Positions 30,646 to 37,943 of a DNA stretch of 64,000 bases are shown here, piece by piece. The first letter of the stretch is position 1. Each line of letters begins with the position of its first letter. The position numbers were made by a program, and so were the translations under genes. The stretch lies in NCBI GenBank assembly GCA_003010405.1, contig PJLO01000003.1:124001-188000 (forward strand), in the 5' to 3' direction. Below the pieces are notes generated by a model, which was not told the origin of the DNA, did no database searches, and saw only the letters and a list, made by a program, of their open reading frames with translations. This DNA is from Acidobacteriota bacterium. GTDB taxonomy: Bacteria; Acidobacteriota; Terriglobia; Terriglobales; Acidobacteriaceae.

Positions 30646-30868
30646 AACGTCTCCTGACTCTGGCAAAGAGGGGCCCGAACGCCGCGATCACAACAATCGC
30701 CGGCCACATGGCTATGTTGAAAAAGATCATGGCGATCATCCGGAACCCGAGACGGCGCAGACTAAAATGACCGCGCTCGCCTCCCTGGAAGACCATCGCG
30801 GCAATCAGCAACCCGGCCGCGTAGTACATGCAAAGCCAGGGTAAGCACAGCTCCCAAAAGTGATTCAT
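30632..30868 (-). CDS. small two-helix membrane protein
   Basis: 77 residues from the ATG at 30868 with GGAGG five bases upstream. Two hydrophobic helices (LCLPWLCMYYAAGLLIAAMV and MIAMIFFNIAMWPAIVVIAA) are separated by a basic loop, and the end is basic (FARVRRRYVEA). Its end overlaps the next gene by 14 bases. Expressed with early genes, so more likely a lysogeny or host-takeover protein than a virion component. Confidence 0.6.
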   Translation of the reverse strand: MNHFWELCLPWLCMYYAAGLLIAAMVFQGGERGHFSLRRLGFRMIAMIFFNIAMWPAIVVIAAFGPLFARVRRRYVEA

Positions 30869-30896
30869 AAGCTCCTCCGGTTTTTGCCGTCGAACA

Positions 30897-31253
30897 TCAG
30901 GCGAATGGTGCGGCCTGGTAGTTTCCTTTTGCGCCGGCCACGGCTGCCCGCGCCAGGCCCTGTTCAAACTCGGTAAGGCACTGCGCGGCCGATAATTGTT
31001 CGGTCCGCAACGAGGCTGCAATCCGGCCCGCGATGCTTTGTATGCGCTCGCCAAGCGCGAGCTTCCGGCCGGCTACGTTCCAGCGGGACAGGGTGAGCGT
31101 ATGCACGCCCAGGGCTGTGGCGGCACGATCGTTGCGTCCGTACTCTTTCCGCGCCAAGGCTGAGAGCTGGGAAAGGAAGCAGTTGCGCAGCTCTGCAAGC
31201 TCGTGACCGCTTGCAGCCAGCTCCTGAAATTCGCTCTCTAACTTTTGTGTCAT
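30897..31253 (-). CDS. helical DNA-binding-like protein
   Basis: 118 residues from the ATG at 31253 (ATGA overlap with the 76-residue gene). RAATALGVHTLTLSRWNVAGRKLALGERIQSIAGRIA looks like a helix-turn-helix with a wing. The reading frame is open far upstream (to 31976), because the first gene of the operon lacks a stop before this point; see the long frame entry. Confidence 0.55.
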   Translation of the reverse strand: MTQKLESEFQELAASGHELAELRNCFLSQLSALARKEYGRNDRAATALGVHTLTLSRWNVAGRKLALGERIQSIAGRIAASLRTEQLSAAQCLTEFEQGLARAAVAGAKGNYQAAPFA

Positions 31254-31940
31254 TGCTTGTTCCTCGCTTCGGTGAGGCGATCGACTGCCTCGCGCAGCTC
31301 GCATAGTTCCTCGGTGATGGAGTGGCCAGCTTCTACAACTCCGACCAGGACCTTGCTGAGCAGAAAATTTGTTAGGGCTATGGAGTCCTCCCCGAACATC
31401 TCCCGCCCGTCCGATATGGCTTGCACGATCTCGACCTGCATCTCTTTCGCGTGACGCATCTTCATTTCGCTGGATTTCATAGGCCCGCACCTCTTCCCAG
31501 AACTGATCTGTGGTCTTGGCGGTTGCGGCCATGCTGATTCGGTGAATGGCTGCATCGATCGGCTGCAGGAGCGGTTGCTGCCGAGGACTTATGAAATCCT
31601 CGATAACCTCTGCTTTTTTCCATTCCCAGTACGCGATCAAACACCGGTGCCATTGCCTCCGGGTGCGCCCCTTGTAAAGCTCCGGAGGTCCGGTAGTTGT
31701 CGGCTTGCAGTTCGCGAGCTCCGCCAGCAACTCTTGCTCTCTGGCTAACCGCTCGCCCATGACGTGCTGCCGCGCCGACTCGGCTGGATGTGGATCGCCT
31801 TCCCATGCCTTCCGTACGGTCCACCACGCTACCGAGGCAAGCTGCCGATCCTCGAACGTTCCTGCCCAGCAGAGGCGCTCTGAATTTTTGGAGAGATGAA
31901 ACAGAATTCGACTGACTACGTTGGCTGGATCCGGGCCCAT
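30897..31940 (-). CDS. long open frame whose first half is a credible gene without its own stop
   Basis: Read from the ATG at 31940 the frame encodes a believable helical protein for about 155 residues (ANVVSRILFHLSKNSERLCWAG, ASVAWWTVRKAWEGDPHP, LYKGRTRRQWHRCLIAYWEWKKAEVIEDF, QFWEEVRAYEIQRNE). It then runs, without a stop, through 75 residues of Arg/Gly/Ser/His-rich sequence that lie over the 76-residue gene in another frame, and on into the 118-residue gene in the same frame. A lost stop codon, a real fusion protein, or a sequencing indel are all possible. It is the first gene of the early operon, 36 bases after a terminator-like hairpin. Confidence 0.45.
   Translation of the reverse strand: MGPDPANVVSRILFHLSKNSERLCWAGTFEDRQLASVAWWTVRKAWEGDPHPAESARQHVMGERLAREQELLAELANCKPTTTGPPELYKGRTRRQWHRCLIAYWEWKKAEVIEDFISPRQQPLLQPIDAAIHRISMAATAKTTDQFWEEVRAYEIQRNEDASRERDAGRDRASHIGRAGDVRGGLHSPNKFSAQQGPGRSCRSWPLHHRGTMRAARGSRSPHRSEEQAMTQKLESEFQELAASGHELAELRNCFLSQLSALARKEYGRNDRAATALGVHTLTLSRWNVAGRKLALGERIQSIAGRIAASLRTEQLSAAQCLTEFEQGLARAAVAGAKGNYQAAPFA
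31250..31480 (-). CDS. 76-residue helical protein
   Basis: From the ATG at 31480, with GAGG nine bases upstream. MKSSEMKMRHAKEMQVEIVQAISDG and LTNFLLSKVLVGVVEAGHSITEELCELREAVDRLTEA form two or three amphipathic helices. Coupled to the 118-residue gene by ATGA. No family recognised. Confidence 0.55.
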   Translation of the reverse strand: MKSSEMKMRHAKEMQVEIVQAISDGREMFGEDSIALTNFLLSKVLVGVVEAGHSITEELCELREAVDRLTEARNKQ

Positions 31941-31975
31941 TGTCGCCTGCGCTTTCCACAACCCGCCCGAACGCA

Positions 31976-32021
31976 AAAAGAGCTGCTTCCGCCCAGACCG
32001 CTGGGGGAAAGCAGCTCTTTT
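31976..32021. terminator. bidirectional intrinsic terminator in the early-operon leader
   Basis: AAAAGAGCTGCTT pairs perfectly with AAGCAGCTCTTTT (13 bp), with T-runs on both sides. On the minus strand it precedes the ATG at 31940 by about 36 bases, so it either insulates the operon from host transcription or attenuates it. Confidence 0.8.
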
Positions 32022-32132
32022 GTTTGTTTAAGGTTGTTGTTTCAGTAGATCGGCTAATGGTGAGCGAATCGTGAGGGAACGTACTTAAAGTTGGCTCCGC
32101 CAGTAACGAGCGACAATCATTCTTTCGCTGGA

Positions 32133-32231
32133 TTCTCTCGACCTGAAGTGCGTTTCCCAAGCTTTCCGCCCTTGGTACCCGCCTGCCTTCTTATCCTCCC
32201 TTCTAGCCGTTTCTACGTCCGATAATAGATA
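32133..32231 (+). repeat. right copy of the 98-bp direct repeat (candidate attR)
   Basis: Matches 788-885 except for one extra C and one G-to-A change. The sequence to the right (ATTCTGACAAGTATG...) differs from that after the left copy, as expected for host DNA at an element junction. The segment 32022-32372 has no gene apart from this repeat. Confidence 0.85.
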
Positions 32232-32372
32232 TTCTGACAAGTATGTAGATTCAATCTCTAACCCTCAAAAGAGGAACTTTTGCTTCGACAGCCTTGGCCG
32301 CGCTTCTTCGCTTCTTCGAGTGCGAAAATGCCTTATGAACTCTGTTCATCCAGAATTGCATCCTGAAGCGCC

Positions 32373-33101
32373 ATGATCCCCCTGAAAGACGACACTCCGC
32401 GCTTATCCACGCCACTTCTCAACTACTGTTTGATTGTCGTCAACGTGGTCGTCTTTGGATTTCAGTGCTCGCTGAGCCGGGCTGAGCGTATTCAGTTCAT
32501 CGATGCGTTCAGTTTGGTTCCCGCTCGATTGACAGCCGTTTTGCCCGAGGCTCTTCCGCATGTTCACAGCCACGGGAATCTGATTTCGCCGCACATAGCG
32601 CCGCTCGCAACTGTCCTGACCAGTATGTTTATACATGGAAGCGCTTGGCATTTAATGTGTAACGTGTGGTTTTTGTTTATTTTCGGAAGAAAACTTGAAG
32701 AGACACTCGGACATTTCTCGTACGTTTTATTCTATTTAACCTGCGGCTTTGCGGCAGCGTTGGCACAGATTTTGTCGAATTCCGTTTCTGTAGTTCCGAT
32801 CATTGGCGCAAGCGGTGCAATTGCAGGGGTTATGGGCGGATACTTTATTTTGTACCCGCGGGCGCGAGTGCTGATGCTGGTTCCTTTCTTCTTCTTTTTT
32901 TTTCTGTGGTTACCTGCATGGGCGGTTCTGGGGTACTGGTTTGTCTTGCAATTCCTGAACGGAGTTGGCACTGCGTTGCTTGCGCCAGAAAGGAATTCTG
33001 GAGGAATCGCGCTCTGGGCACATGTGGGCGGATTTATGACTGGAGCATTACTTGTCAGGCTCTTCCCTGTCCAAGCCCGACGCTACAGCTCTGGGAAATA
33101 G
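32373..33101 (+). CDS. rhomboid-family intramembrane serine protease
   Basis: 242 residues with six or seven membrane helices. The rhomboid marks are present: HLMCNVWFLFIFG after the first helices, the catalytic Ser in GASGAIAGVMGGY, and the catalytic His in ALWAHVGGFMTGALL. It would cleave membrane proteins within the bilayer. It is the first host gene to the right of the integrated element. Its nearness to a set of viral proteins with GG-containing C-terminal tails is worth noting, because rhombosortases, a rhomboid subgroup, process GlyGly-type tails. Confidence 0.9.
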   Translation: MIPLKDDTPRLSTPLLNYCLIVVNVVVFGFQCSLSRAERIQFIDAFSLVPARLTAVLPEALPHVHSHGNLISPHIAPLATVLTSMFIHGSAWHLMCNVWFLFIFGRKLEETLGHFSYVLFYLTCGFAAALAQILSNSVSVVPIIGASGAIAGVMGGYFILYPRARVLMLVPFFFFFFLWLPAWAVLGYWFVLQFLNGVGTALLAPERNSGGIALWAHVGGFMTGALLVRLFPVQARRYSSGK

Positions 33102-33184
33102 CCCCGAACTAAATTTGAGCTTCGGGCATCGAAACGCAATGGATTGAGCTTCCTATTCCCGACAGTTTCACCCCGAGGTGCTCA

Positions 33185-33337
33185 ATGCCAGAACCAAACG
33201 ACCGCCAGATCGTTTACGCCCGCGCGGAACCGGACGATGAATATGATCGACCGGACACGTTGGACCAAGACCTGACTGATGAAGATGTTGTCCCCGGCTA
33301 CGACGATGAAGAAGAGTTGGACGAAGATGAACTCTAG
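33185..33337 (+). CDS. 50-residue acidic protein
   Basis: Starts at the ATG at 33185 with GAGG six bases upstream and ends at TAG 33337. The first part is DRQIVYARAEPDDEYDRPD; the second is almost entirely Asp/Glu with a few hydrophobics and ends DEDEL. No cysteines. A small acidic host protein of unknown role; the good ribosome site and biased composition support it being real. Confidence 0.55.
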   Translation: MPEPNDRQIVYARAEPDDEYDRPDTLDQDLTDEDVVPGYDDEEELDEDEL

Positions 33338-33377
33338 CGCTTAAATCTGCTCTCCAAGTACGCAGATTCGAGTCTGA

Positions 33378-33411
33378 AGCCCCACATTCCTGAAGAATGC
33401 GGGGCTTCCTG
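33378..33411. terminator. hairpin downstream of the acidic small gene
   Basis: GAAGCCCCACATTC pairs with GAATGCGGGGCTTC (13 of 14), loop CTGAA. There is no long T-run, so termination in either direction is only probable. It separates convergent genes. Confidence 0.5.
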
Positions 33412-33446
33412 CGTAAAAGTTTACGACGCACGGAAGTTCGGTTTGA

Positions 33447-34145
33447 CTAGAGCGAGCCGGCGGATGGCGTCACAACTAGTTCATCGACGTTCGTGCTGGC
33501 TGGCAGGGTCACGGCGCCGACCACTACCTCGGCAATGGTTTTGGGAGACATCATCCGTTCGCGCGGAGCATCGGGCCAGAACTGCTTCCAGATTCCGGTA
33601 TCCGTGGCCCCGGGCAGAAGTGCGACAACGCGAATGCCTCGAGGACGAAGCTCCTCGCGCAGAGTCTCGGTAAATGCAAGTAAACCACGCTTTGAACTGT
33701 TGTACGCGCTCATTCCCGGAAAAGCTGTACGGGCAGCGACGCTGACATTGTTTACGATGACGCTTCCCTCGCCGAGCAATGGCAGCAGCGCTTGTGTAAC
33801 GAGGAACGTACCATGCAAGTTTGTTTCGACCACCTCGCGCCAGATCTCGTAATCAAGCGATTCGACAGGCTGCACGGGACCGGCAATCCCAGCATTGTTG
33901 ATAAGGACATCGAGGCGCTTGCTTTTGCGTACCACGGCGGCAAGCCGCGCCACCGACTCAGGGTCGCGAATATCGCAGGCCACTGAGGTTGAGTTTGGCA
34001 GACGAGCGACCACGCGGTCTAGCGTTCCCTGGTCACGCGCAGAGAGGATGAGATGAAAACCCCGTTCGGAGAGAGCCTCGGCGATGGCGAGCCCCAATCC
34101 ACGAGAGGCACCGGTCACAAGAGCGAGCTTGCTAGGTGTGGACAT
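33447..34145 (-). CDS. short-chain dehydrogenase/reductase (SDR), possibly acting on a pterin
   Basis: 232 residues of classical SDR build: TGASRGLGLAIAE nucleotide-binding loop, NNAG (LINNAGIAGP), the catalytic Ser in NVSV and YNSSKRG as the Tyr-x3-Lys pair. NAD(P)H-dependent. It ends a leftward operon with folE and two 6-pyruvoyl-tetrahydropterin-synthase genes. Sepiapterin reductase, the last enzyme of tetrahydrobiopterin synthesis, is also an SDR, so that role is an attractive inference, but the sequence alone does not prove substrate. Confidence 0.85.
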   Translation of the reverse strand: MSTPSKLALVTGASRGLGLAIAEALSERGFHLILSARDQGTLDRVVARLPNSTSVACDIRDPESVARLAAVVRKSKRLDVLINNAGIAGPVQPVESLDYEIWREVVETNLHGTFLVTQALLPLLGEGSVIVNNVSVAARTAFPGMSAYNSSKRGLLAFTETLREELRPRGIRVVALLPGATDTGIWKQFWPDAPRERMMSPKTIAEVVVGAVTLPASTNVDELVVTPSAGSL

Positions 34146-34172
34146 ATTGAGAGAGTAGCAGAAGATAAGTTC

Positions 34173-34215
34173 GCTACCAGTGGCGACCTAAAGTTTTTGG
34201 ACCGCCACTGGTAGC
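34173..34215. repeat. 13-bp perfect inverted repeat between folE and the SDR gene
   Basis: GCTACCAGTGGCG (34173-34185) and CGCCACTGGTAGC (34203-34215), with ACC...GG extending the stem and a TTTTT in the loop. It lies in the leader of the SDR gene and could be a REP-like element or a processing site. Confidence 0.6.
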
Positions 34216-34223
34216 AAACGACA

Positions 34224-34829
34224 CTAGATGCCGTTCGGAGCTTGTCTGCGCAGCAGTGATAAAAACTCTTCACGTGTCTCCTGTTTTCCGAAGACACCAA
34301 GCATAGCTGATGTGACTGCTGACGAATGTTGTTTTTCGACGCCACGCATCATCATGCACAGGTGGCGCGCTTCAACAACAACACCGACGCCCGCTGGGTG
34401 GATCGTGTCCTGAATCGCCTCCGCTATCTGCGTGGTGAGACGTTCCTGTACCTGCAGGCGTCGCGCGAATACATCTACAAGGCGCGCCAGTTTGCTCAGG
34501 CCGATCACCTTGCCCTTCGGAATATAAGCGATGTGCACCTTACCAAAGAACGGCAGCATGTGGTGTTCGCACATGCTGAACATTTCAATATCCTTGACGA
34601 TTACCATCTCGTCGTAATCGACGGTAAAAAGCGCTCCGTTGAGCACGTCCGAGAGTTGCTTGGTGTAACCGTGCGTCAGGAACTCCAGTGATTTCATGAC
34701 CCGCTTAGGCGTGTCGAGCAGTCCTTCGCGTGAGGGATCTTCGCCGAGGCGAGTAAGCATTTCACGGACTAGGTCTTCGAAGCTGGCGTTCTGAAGATCA
34801 ATCAATTCGGGTTGTTGTATCTGGCTCAT
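34224..34829 (-). CDS. folE: GTP cyclohydrolase I
   Basis: 201 residues, normal length. It converts GTP to 7,8-dihydroneopterin triphosphate, the first step to folate, biopterin and queuosine precursors. Family blocks are complete: [39 protein letters not shown] with the zinc ligands Cys and His-His, [23 protein letters not shown], and [11 protein letters not shown] with the third zinc ligand Cys. Located between two 6-pyruvoyl-tetrahydropterin-synthase-type genes and an SDR on the same strand. Confidence 0.95.
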   Translation of the reverse strand: MSQIQQPELIDLQNASFEDLVREMLTRLGEDPSREGLLDTPKRVMKSLEFLTHGYTKQLSDVLNGALFTVDYDEMVIVKDIEMFSMCEHHMLPFFGKVHIAYIPKGKVIGLSKLARLVDVFARRLQVQERLTTQIAEAIQDTIHPAGVGVVVEARHLCMMMRGVEKQHSSAVTSAMLGVFGKQETREEFLSLLRRQAPNGI

Positions 34830-34855
34830 TGATTTAGTTAGGACAACTACTCTCC

Positions 34856-35287
34856 TTATCTCTCTCTTCCGGGCTCAGATTCGCGGCTCATGTACTCGAA
34901 GGAGTTATTTCTGGTCTCTTCGATGCGAACCCTTTCGAGATTAGCGGGAAGTGGAACACCGCTCAGAATCTGCTGGATACGCATCGCGAGGTTTTCCGTA
35001 GTTGGAGTGATTGTACTGAAATCCTGAATGTTGTTCAAATTTTGATGGTCGAACCTATCCAGTATTTCGCGGGAGACCACAGAGTCCAGGGCTGCAACGT
35101 CACAAACCATTCCGGTCTCTGGCGCAATTTGACCGCTGACCGTGACCTCCAGAAAATAATTATGGCCGTGTCCGTGGGGATTATTGCACCTGCCGAAGAT
35201 CTCCCGATTGGCTACATCGCTCAAGCTCGCATTATGCAATCGATGCGAGGCAACGAAGAGATAACGGCGTGTCAGATAAGTCTTCAT
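34856..35287 (-). CDS. 6-pyruvoyl-tetrahydropterin synthase / QueD-family enzyme (paralogue 1)
   Basis: 143 residues. Zinc ligands: His in FVASHRLHN and the pair in HGHGHNY; the catalytic Cys is in [21 protein letters not shown] and [11 protein letters not shown] are the usual substrate-site blocks; the glutamate is in RIEETRNN. The family acts on dihydroneopterin triphosphate to give either 6-pyruvoyl-tetrahydropterin or 6-carboxy-tetrahydropterin. Its end overlaps no gene, while its start overlaps the stop of paralogue 2 by four bases. Confidence 0.9.
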   Translation of the reverse strand: MKTYLTRRYLFVASHRLHNASLSDVANREIFGRCNNPHGHGHNYFLEVTVSGQIAPETGMVCDVAALDSVVSREILDRFDHQNLNNIQDFSTITPTTENLAMRIQQILSGVPLPANLERVRIEETRNNSFEYMSRESEPGRER

Positions 35288-35703
35288 TCCTGTTCCCCAT
35301 AATAATCCACAAACAGATCGGGCAGTTCGTAAAGGCGCACACGGCGAAGCTGTGCAGGGAGCAATTTGGATTCAAGGCGATTCCAGATTGCGACGGCAAT
35401 ATTCTCGGTTGTTGGATTTTTCGTCGCGAACTCAGGAACTTCCTTGTTGAGATGGCGATGATCGAAATCGTCCAAAACCTCGCGGCTGATGATTTCTTTC
35501 AGTTCTTTTAGATCAATTACAAAGCCGGTAACACTATCGACTTTTCCCGATATTGTGACCTCAAGAGTGTAATTGTGCCCATGACCGTTCAGATTGGCAC
35601 ATTTTCCGAAGACGCGTTGATTCTCCTCCACACTCCATTTCGGATTGTGGTAGTAGTGTGAGGCGGAGAACTCGGCCTTACGGGTGAGGTAAATCATTTG
35701 CAA
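35284..35703 (-). CDS. 6-pyruvoyl-tetrahydropterin synthase / QueD-family enzyme (paralogue 2)
   Basis: 139 residues, clearly homologous to the next gene downstream: FSASHYYHN, KCANLNGHGHNYTLEV, DDFDHRHLNKEVPEF, PTTENIAVAIWNRL, and the glutamate in RLYELPD. The two copies differ in the loop before HGHGH and at the C-terminus, so they probably have different products or form a hetero-oligomer. It is the first gene of the pterin operon. Confidence 0.9.
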   Translation of the reverse strand: MQMIYLTRKAEFSASHYYHNPKWSVEENQRVFGKCANLNGHGHNYTLEVTISGKVDSVTGFVIDLKELKEIISREVLDDFDHRHLNKEVPEFATKNPTTENIAVAIWNRLESKLLPAQLRRVRLYELPDLFVDYYGEQE

Positions 35704-35740
35704 AACCTCCCTGCAACTATGACAGAAGCTATTTTAACGG

Positions 35741-36886
35741 CTATTTGGGATCGGATGCTGTGCGCTCTGCGGCTCCGGACGTGCAATATGCGCGCCCTCT
35801 CCACTCTACCCTTCCCTCTTCGTGTGCCTTGGCTGACCCGCGCAGCAGGGCGGCAAAAGACGGAAGTCCGAAGATCGACAGCAGCGTGGGCATAAGCGGG
35901 AAGTGTGCACGTGCAACCCGAACGTAAAATGACGCGAAACTCAACAGTCCGCATAACCAGAGAACGGAAACCACGATCGGAAGGAACCAGTATCCCGAAG
36001 TACCAACTCTCGCGAGGTAGAGCGTCCATAGAAGCGGGAGCAGGAAGGAAATGAGTAATCTCCCGAATTCCATTCTGCGTTTTCGTGCAAGCTGGCGAGG
36101 ATTTGGAAAAAGCAGGGCCAGGTTCTTCTTCCAGCCACTTCCGAGATCGGCGCAACTCCGGTACATCCGGGTGCGCACAGCTCCGCCGCCGTAACGCAGG
36201 TGAATCTTGTATCCTTCCTGTTTGTAACGCCTTGCCAAGGACACGTCGTCGAGCAACTCCGTCGCGACCGATGCAAACCCCCCGACATTTCTGTGTGCTT
36301 CCGCGCTGACGAGCAGATACTGCCCATTGGCAGCGGCATCTGGATGTGCCGGGTCACTGATACGGCGCGGATTGTACGTGGAAACCAGTTCCGCGAAGAT
36401 GAGAGGCATGAGTGAATGCTGGCAGAGTCCCGTCGTGATTTGCTCAGGCGAATAGGAGAGCAGATCGGCATGGTGTGCCTCGGCCTCGGCTACGGCCGCC
36501 GCAAGCGAGCTTTCAAGATGCTCTGTATCGGCATCTGTGAAAAGTAGCCATTCCCCGTGGGCCGCAGCTTCTCCCGCAACTACGGCATTCGCCTTACCCG
36601 TCCATCCTTCTGGCAATGGCTGTGGTGCGTCTAAAACGTGAACATCGATCAGAAACTGATTCAGCGCGATATATGGACAGCGCCGGACTCTTGTGTAGCT
36701 CTCAGCAATTTCCCGGGTGCGATCCGCAGAACCATCGTTAACCACAAAAATCTCAAAAGTGACTCCTCTTTGAACCACCAAGGAACGCAAGCAGGTTTCA
36801 ATGTTTGCTTCCTCATTGCGCGCCGGAATGATCACGGAGACCTTTGGGAAAGGTTTCACAGGGTCCGAAATGGGAGGGGCCGTCAT
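35741..36886 (-). CDS. family-2 glycosyltransferase with C-terminal membrane helices
   Basis: 381 residues. A GT-A fold: VSVIIPARNEEANIETCLRSL, VVNDGSADRT, the DAD-type metal motif LLFTDADTEH, and GQYLLVSAEAHRNVGGF with ELLDDVSLARRYKQEGYKI as acceptor and late motifs. Two or three hydrophobic helices near residues 285-350 anchor it in the inner membrane. The build matches hopanoid- or carotenoid-associated and polyprenol glycosyltransferases. It is 37 bases upstream of the pterin operon and may be cotranscribed with it. Confidence 0.85.
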   Translation of the reverse strand: MTAPPISDPVKPFPKVSVIIPARNEEANIETCLRSLVVQRGVTFEIFVVNDGSADRTREIAESYTRVRRCPYIALNQFLIDVHVLDAPQPLPEGWTGKANAVVAGEAAAHGEWLLFTDADTEHLESSLAAAVAEAEAHHADLLSYSPEQITTGLCQHSLMPLIFAELVSTYNPRRISDPAHPDAAANGQYLLVSAEAHRNVGGFASVATELLDDVSLARRYKQEGYKIHLRYGGGAVRTRMYRSCADLGSGWKKNLALLFPNPRQLARKRRMEFGRLLISFLLPLLWTLYLARVGTSGYWFLPIVVSVLWLCGLLSFASFYVRVARAHFPLMPTLLSIFGLPSFAALLRGSAKAHEEGRVEWRGRAYCTSGAAERTASDPK

Positions 36887-36912
36887 GATCGAAACAGTTT
36901 ATTATAAGTGCG

Positions 36913-37410
36913 ATGAAATTCCGCGGGCGAATTCCGGTCATTCTGCTGTTGACTATGGTGATGCTTGCTACCTGCTCCTGCCGAAATTCTGAACCGGCTA
37001 AGATCGGCACGACCGCTCCGGACTTCACTGTAAGCGATGGCCAAAAGACAGTACAGCTAAGCCAGCTTCGAGGTAAACCAGTTTTGCTGAATTTTTGGGC
37101 CACGTGGTGCGCTCCATGCGTTCAGGAGGTGCCGTCGCTGGTGCAGTTGCAAAGCCAGATGGGCAGCAAGGTGACCGTCTTCGCCGTCAGCATGGACCAG
37201 GACGAGGCCGCATACAGGGCATTCACACTGAAGAGAATGGCGGGACTGCTGACCGTGCGCGATCCGGATCACAAGTCCAGTGCAATGTACGGAACATTCG
37301 CTTATCCAGAAAGCTTTCTGATCGACAAGGATGGCAAGATACAGCGTAAGTTCGTCGGGCCGGTAGAGTGGACCTCACCGGAGATGATTGACTATTTCAA
37401 CAAGCTCTAA
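36913..37410 (+). CDS. TlpA/ResA-like thiol-disulfide oxidoreductase
   Basis: 165 residues. A signal segment rich in Leu/Met is followed by TCSC, so a lipoprotein or membrane anchor is likely. The thioredoxin fold has the active site FWATWCAPCVQEVP, then VSMDQDEAAYRAF and the cis-Pro in YPESFLIDKDGKI. It reduces or isomerises disulfides outside the cytoplasm, for example in cytochrome c maturation. A -10-like TATAAG lies directly before the ATG. A decayed copy of its 3' end is visible at 37870-37915. Confidence 0.9.
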   Translation: MKFRGRIPVILLLTMVMLATCSCRNSEPAKIGTTAPDFTVSDGQKTVQLSQLRGKPVLLNFWATWCAPCVQEVPSLVQLQSQMGSKVTVFAVSMDQDEAAYRAFTLKRMAGLLTVRDPDHKSSAMYGTFAYPESFLIDKDGKIQRKFVGPVEWTSPEMIDYFNKL

Positions 37411-37423
37411 AAGAGAGAAAGAA

Positions 37424-37831
37424 GTGTCTGAAACTGAAAAAGTACTCGAGCTGTTCAAAAAATACAATTGCGCTCAAGCGGTTTTTGCTGCCTGCGGTCC
37501 CTGCGAAGGCTTCACCGAAGAGATGTGCCTGGTAGCTGCGGGTCCCTTCGGCGGTGGTATGGGCCGTATGGGAGAAACCTGCGGAGCAGTCACAGGGGCA
37601 CTCCTGACCCTGGGCGTTCGCTACGGCCAAGAGATGGCAACAAATCCTGCGGAGGCGCGCGAGCCGCTTTACACGCGAGTCAATGATTTTGCAGAGGCAT
37701 TCAAAGCAAGGCATGGCAGTCTGATTTGCCGCGAATTGAAAGATCCCAAACAGCCCAAAGAACAAGCCCTCAAGAATGCCTGCCGAAATTTGCTGGTAAG
37801 CGCGGTCGAACTATTAAAAGAGCAGCAATAG
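37424..37831 (+). CDS. C_GCAxxG_C_C-family redox protein (copy 1, shortened C-terminus)
   Basis: 135 residues from a GTG at 37424, chosen by alignment with the second copy. The family blocks KKYNCAQAVFAACGPCEGFTEEMCL, FGGGMGRMGETCGAVTGALL and SLICREL carry most of the expected Cys. Relative to copy 2 a segment of about ten residues after CREL is missing and one Cys with it. The family is annotated as putatively redox-active and often sits next to thioredoxin-like proteins, as here. Substrate unknown. Confidence 0.85.
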   Translation: MSETEKVLELFKKYNCAQAVFAACGPCEGFTEEMCLVAAGPFGGGMGRMGETCGAVTGALLTLGVRYGQEMATNPAEAREPLYTRVNDFAEAFKARHGSLICRELKDPKQPKEQALKNACRNLLVSAVELLKEQQ

Positions 37832-37868
37832 GCTTTCTTGAAGAGTTCGACTACGGAGCGTTTGATTT

Positions 37869-37918
37869 TCAGGAAAGCTTTCTGATCTACAAGAACATCA
37901 GGCGCAAGCCTGGAGTGA
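37869..37918 (+). pseudogene. remnant of a tlpA-like 3' end between the duplicated genes
   Basis: GAAAGCTTTCTGATC followed by ACAAG and similar spacing repeats the segment of the intact redoxin gene that encodes ESFLIDKDG (about 37310-37345). Only this short stretch is left and no frame is kept. It indicates that a redoxin-plus-C_GCAxxG unit was duplicated in tandem and that the second redoxin has been almost erased. Confidence 0.5.
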
Positions 37919-37943
37919 TAAGCAGTAACAGAGGGGAAAGAGC

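Larger units (their letters stand above)
788..32231. mobile_element. 31.3-kb integrated element, probable tailless (membrane-containing?) provirus
   Basis: The element is bounded by a 98/99-bp direct repeat. It encodes a HerA/FtsK-type ATPase, several small beta-rich candidate capsid proteins, signal-peptide-bearing beta-helix spikes, two lytic transglycosylases, a transglutaminase-like protein, at least eight proteins with a C-terminal membrane tail, a ParB, an initiator-like protein and HicBA. No terminase, portal, tail tube, tape-measure or integrase gene is recognisable. Known tailless dsDNA viruses with internal membranes combine a FtsK/HerA ATPase, jelly-roll capsid proteins, many tiny membrane proteins and a virion transglycosylase. 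The size is close to that of the roughly 30-kb sphaerolipoviruses. The virus assignment is inference; the boundaries are seen directly. Confidence 0.75.
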
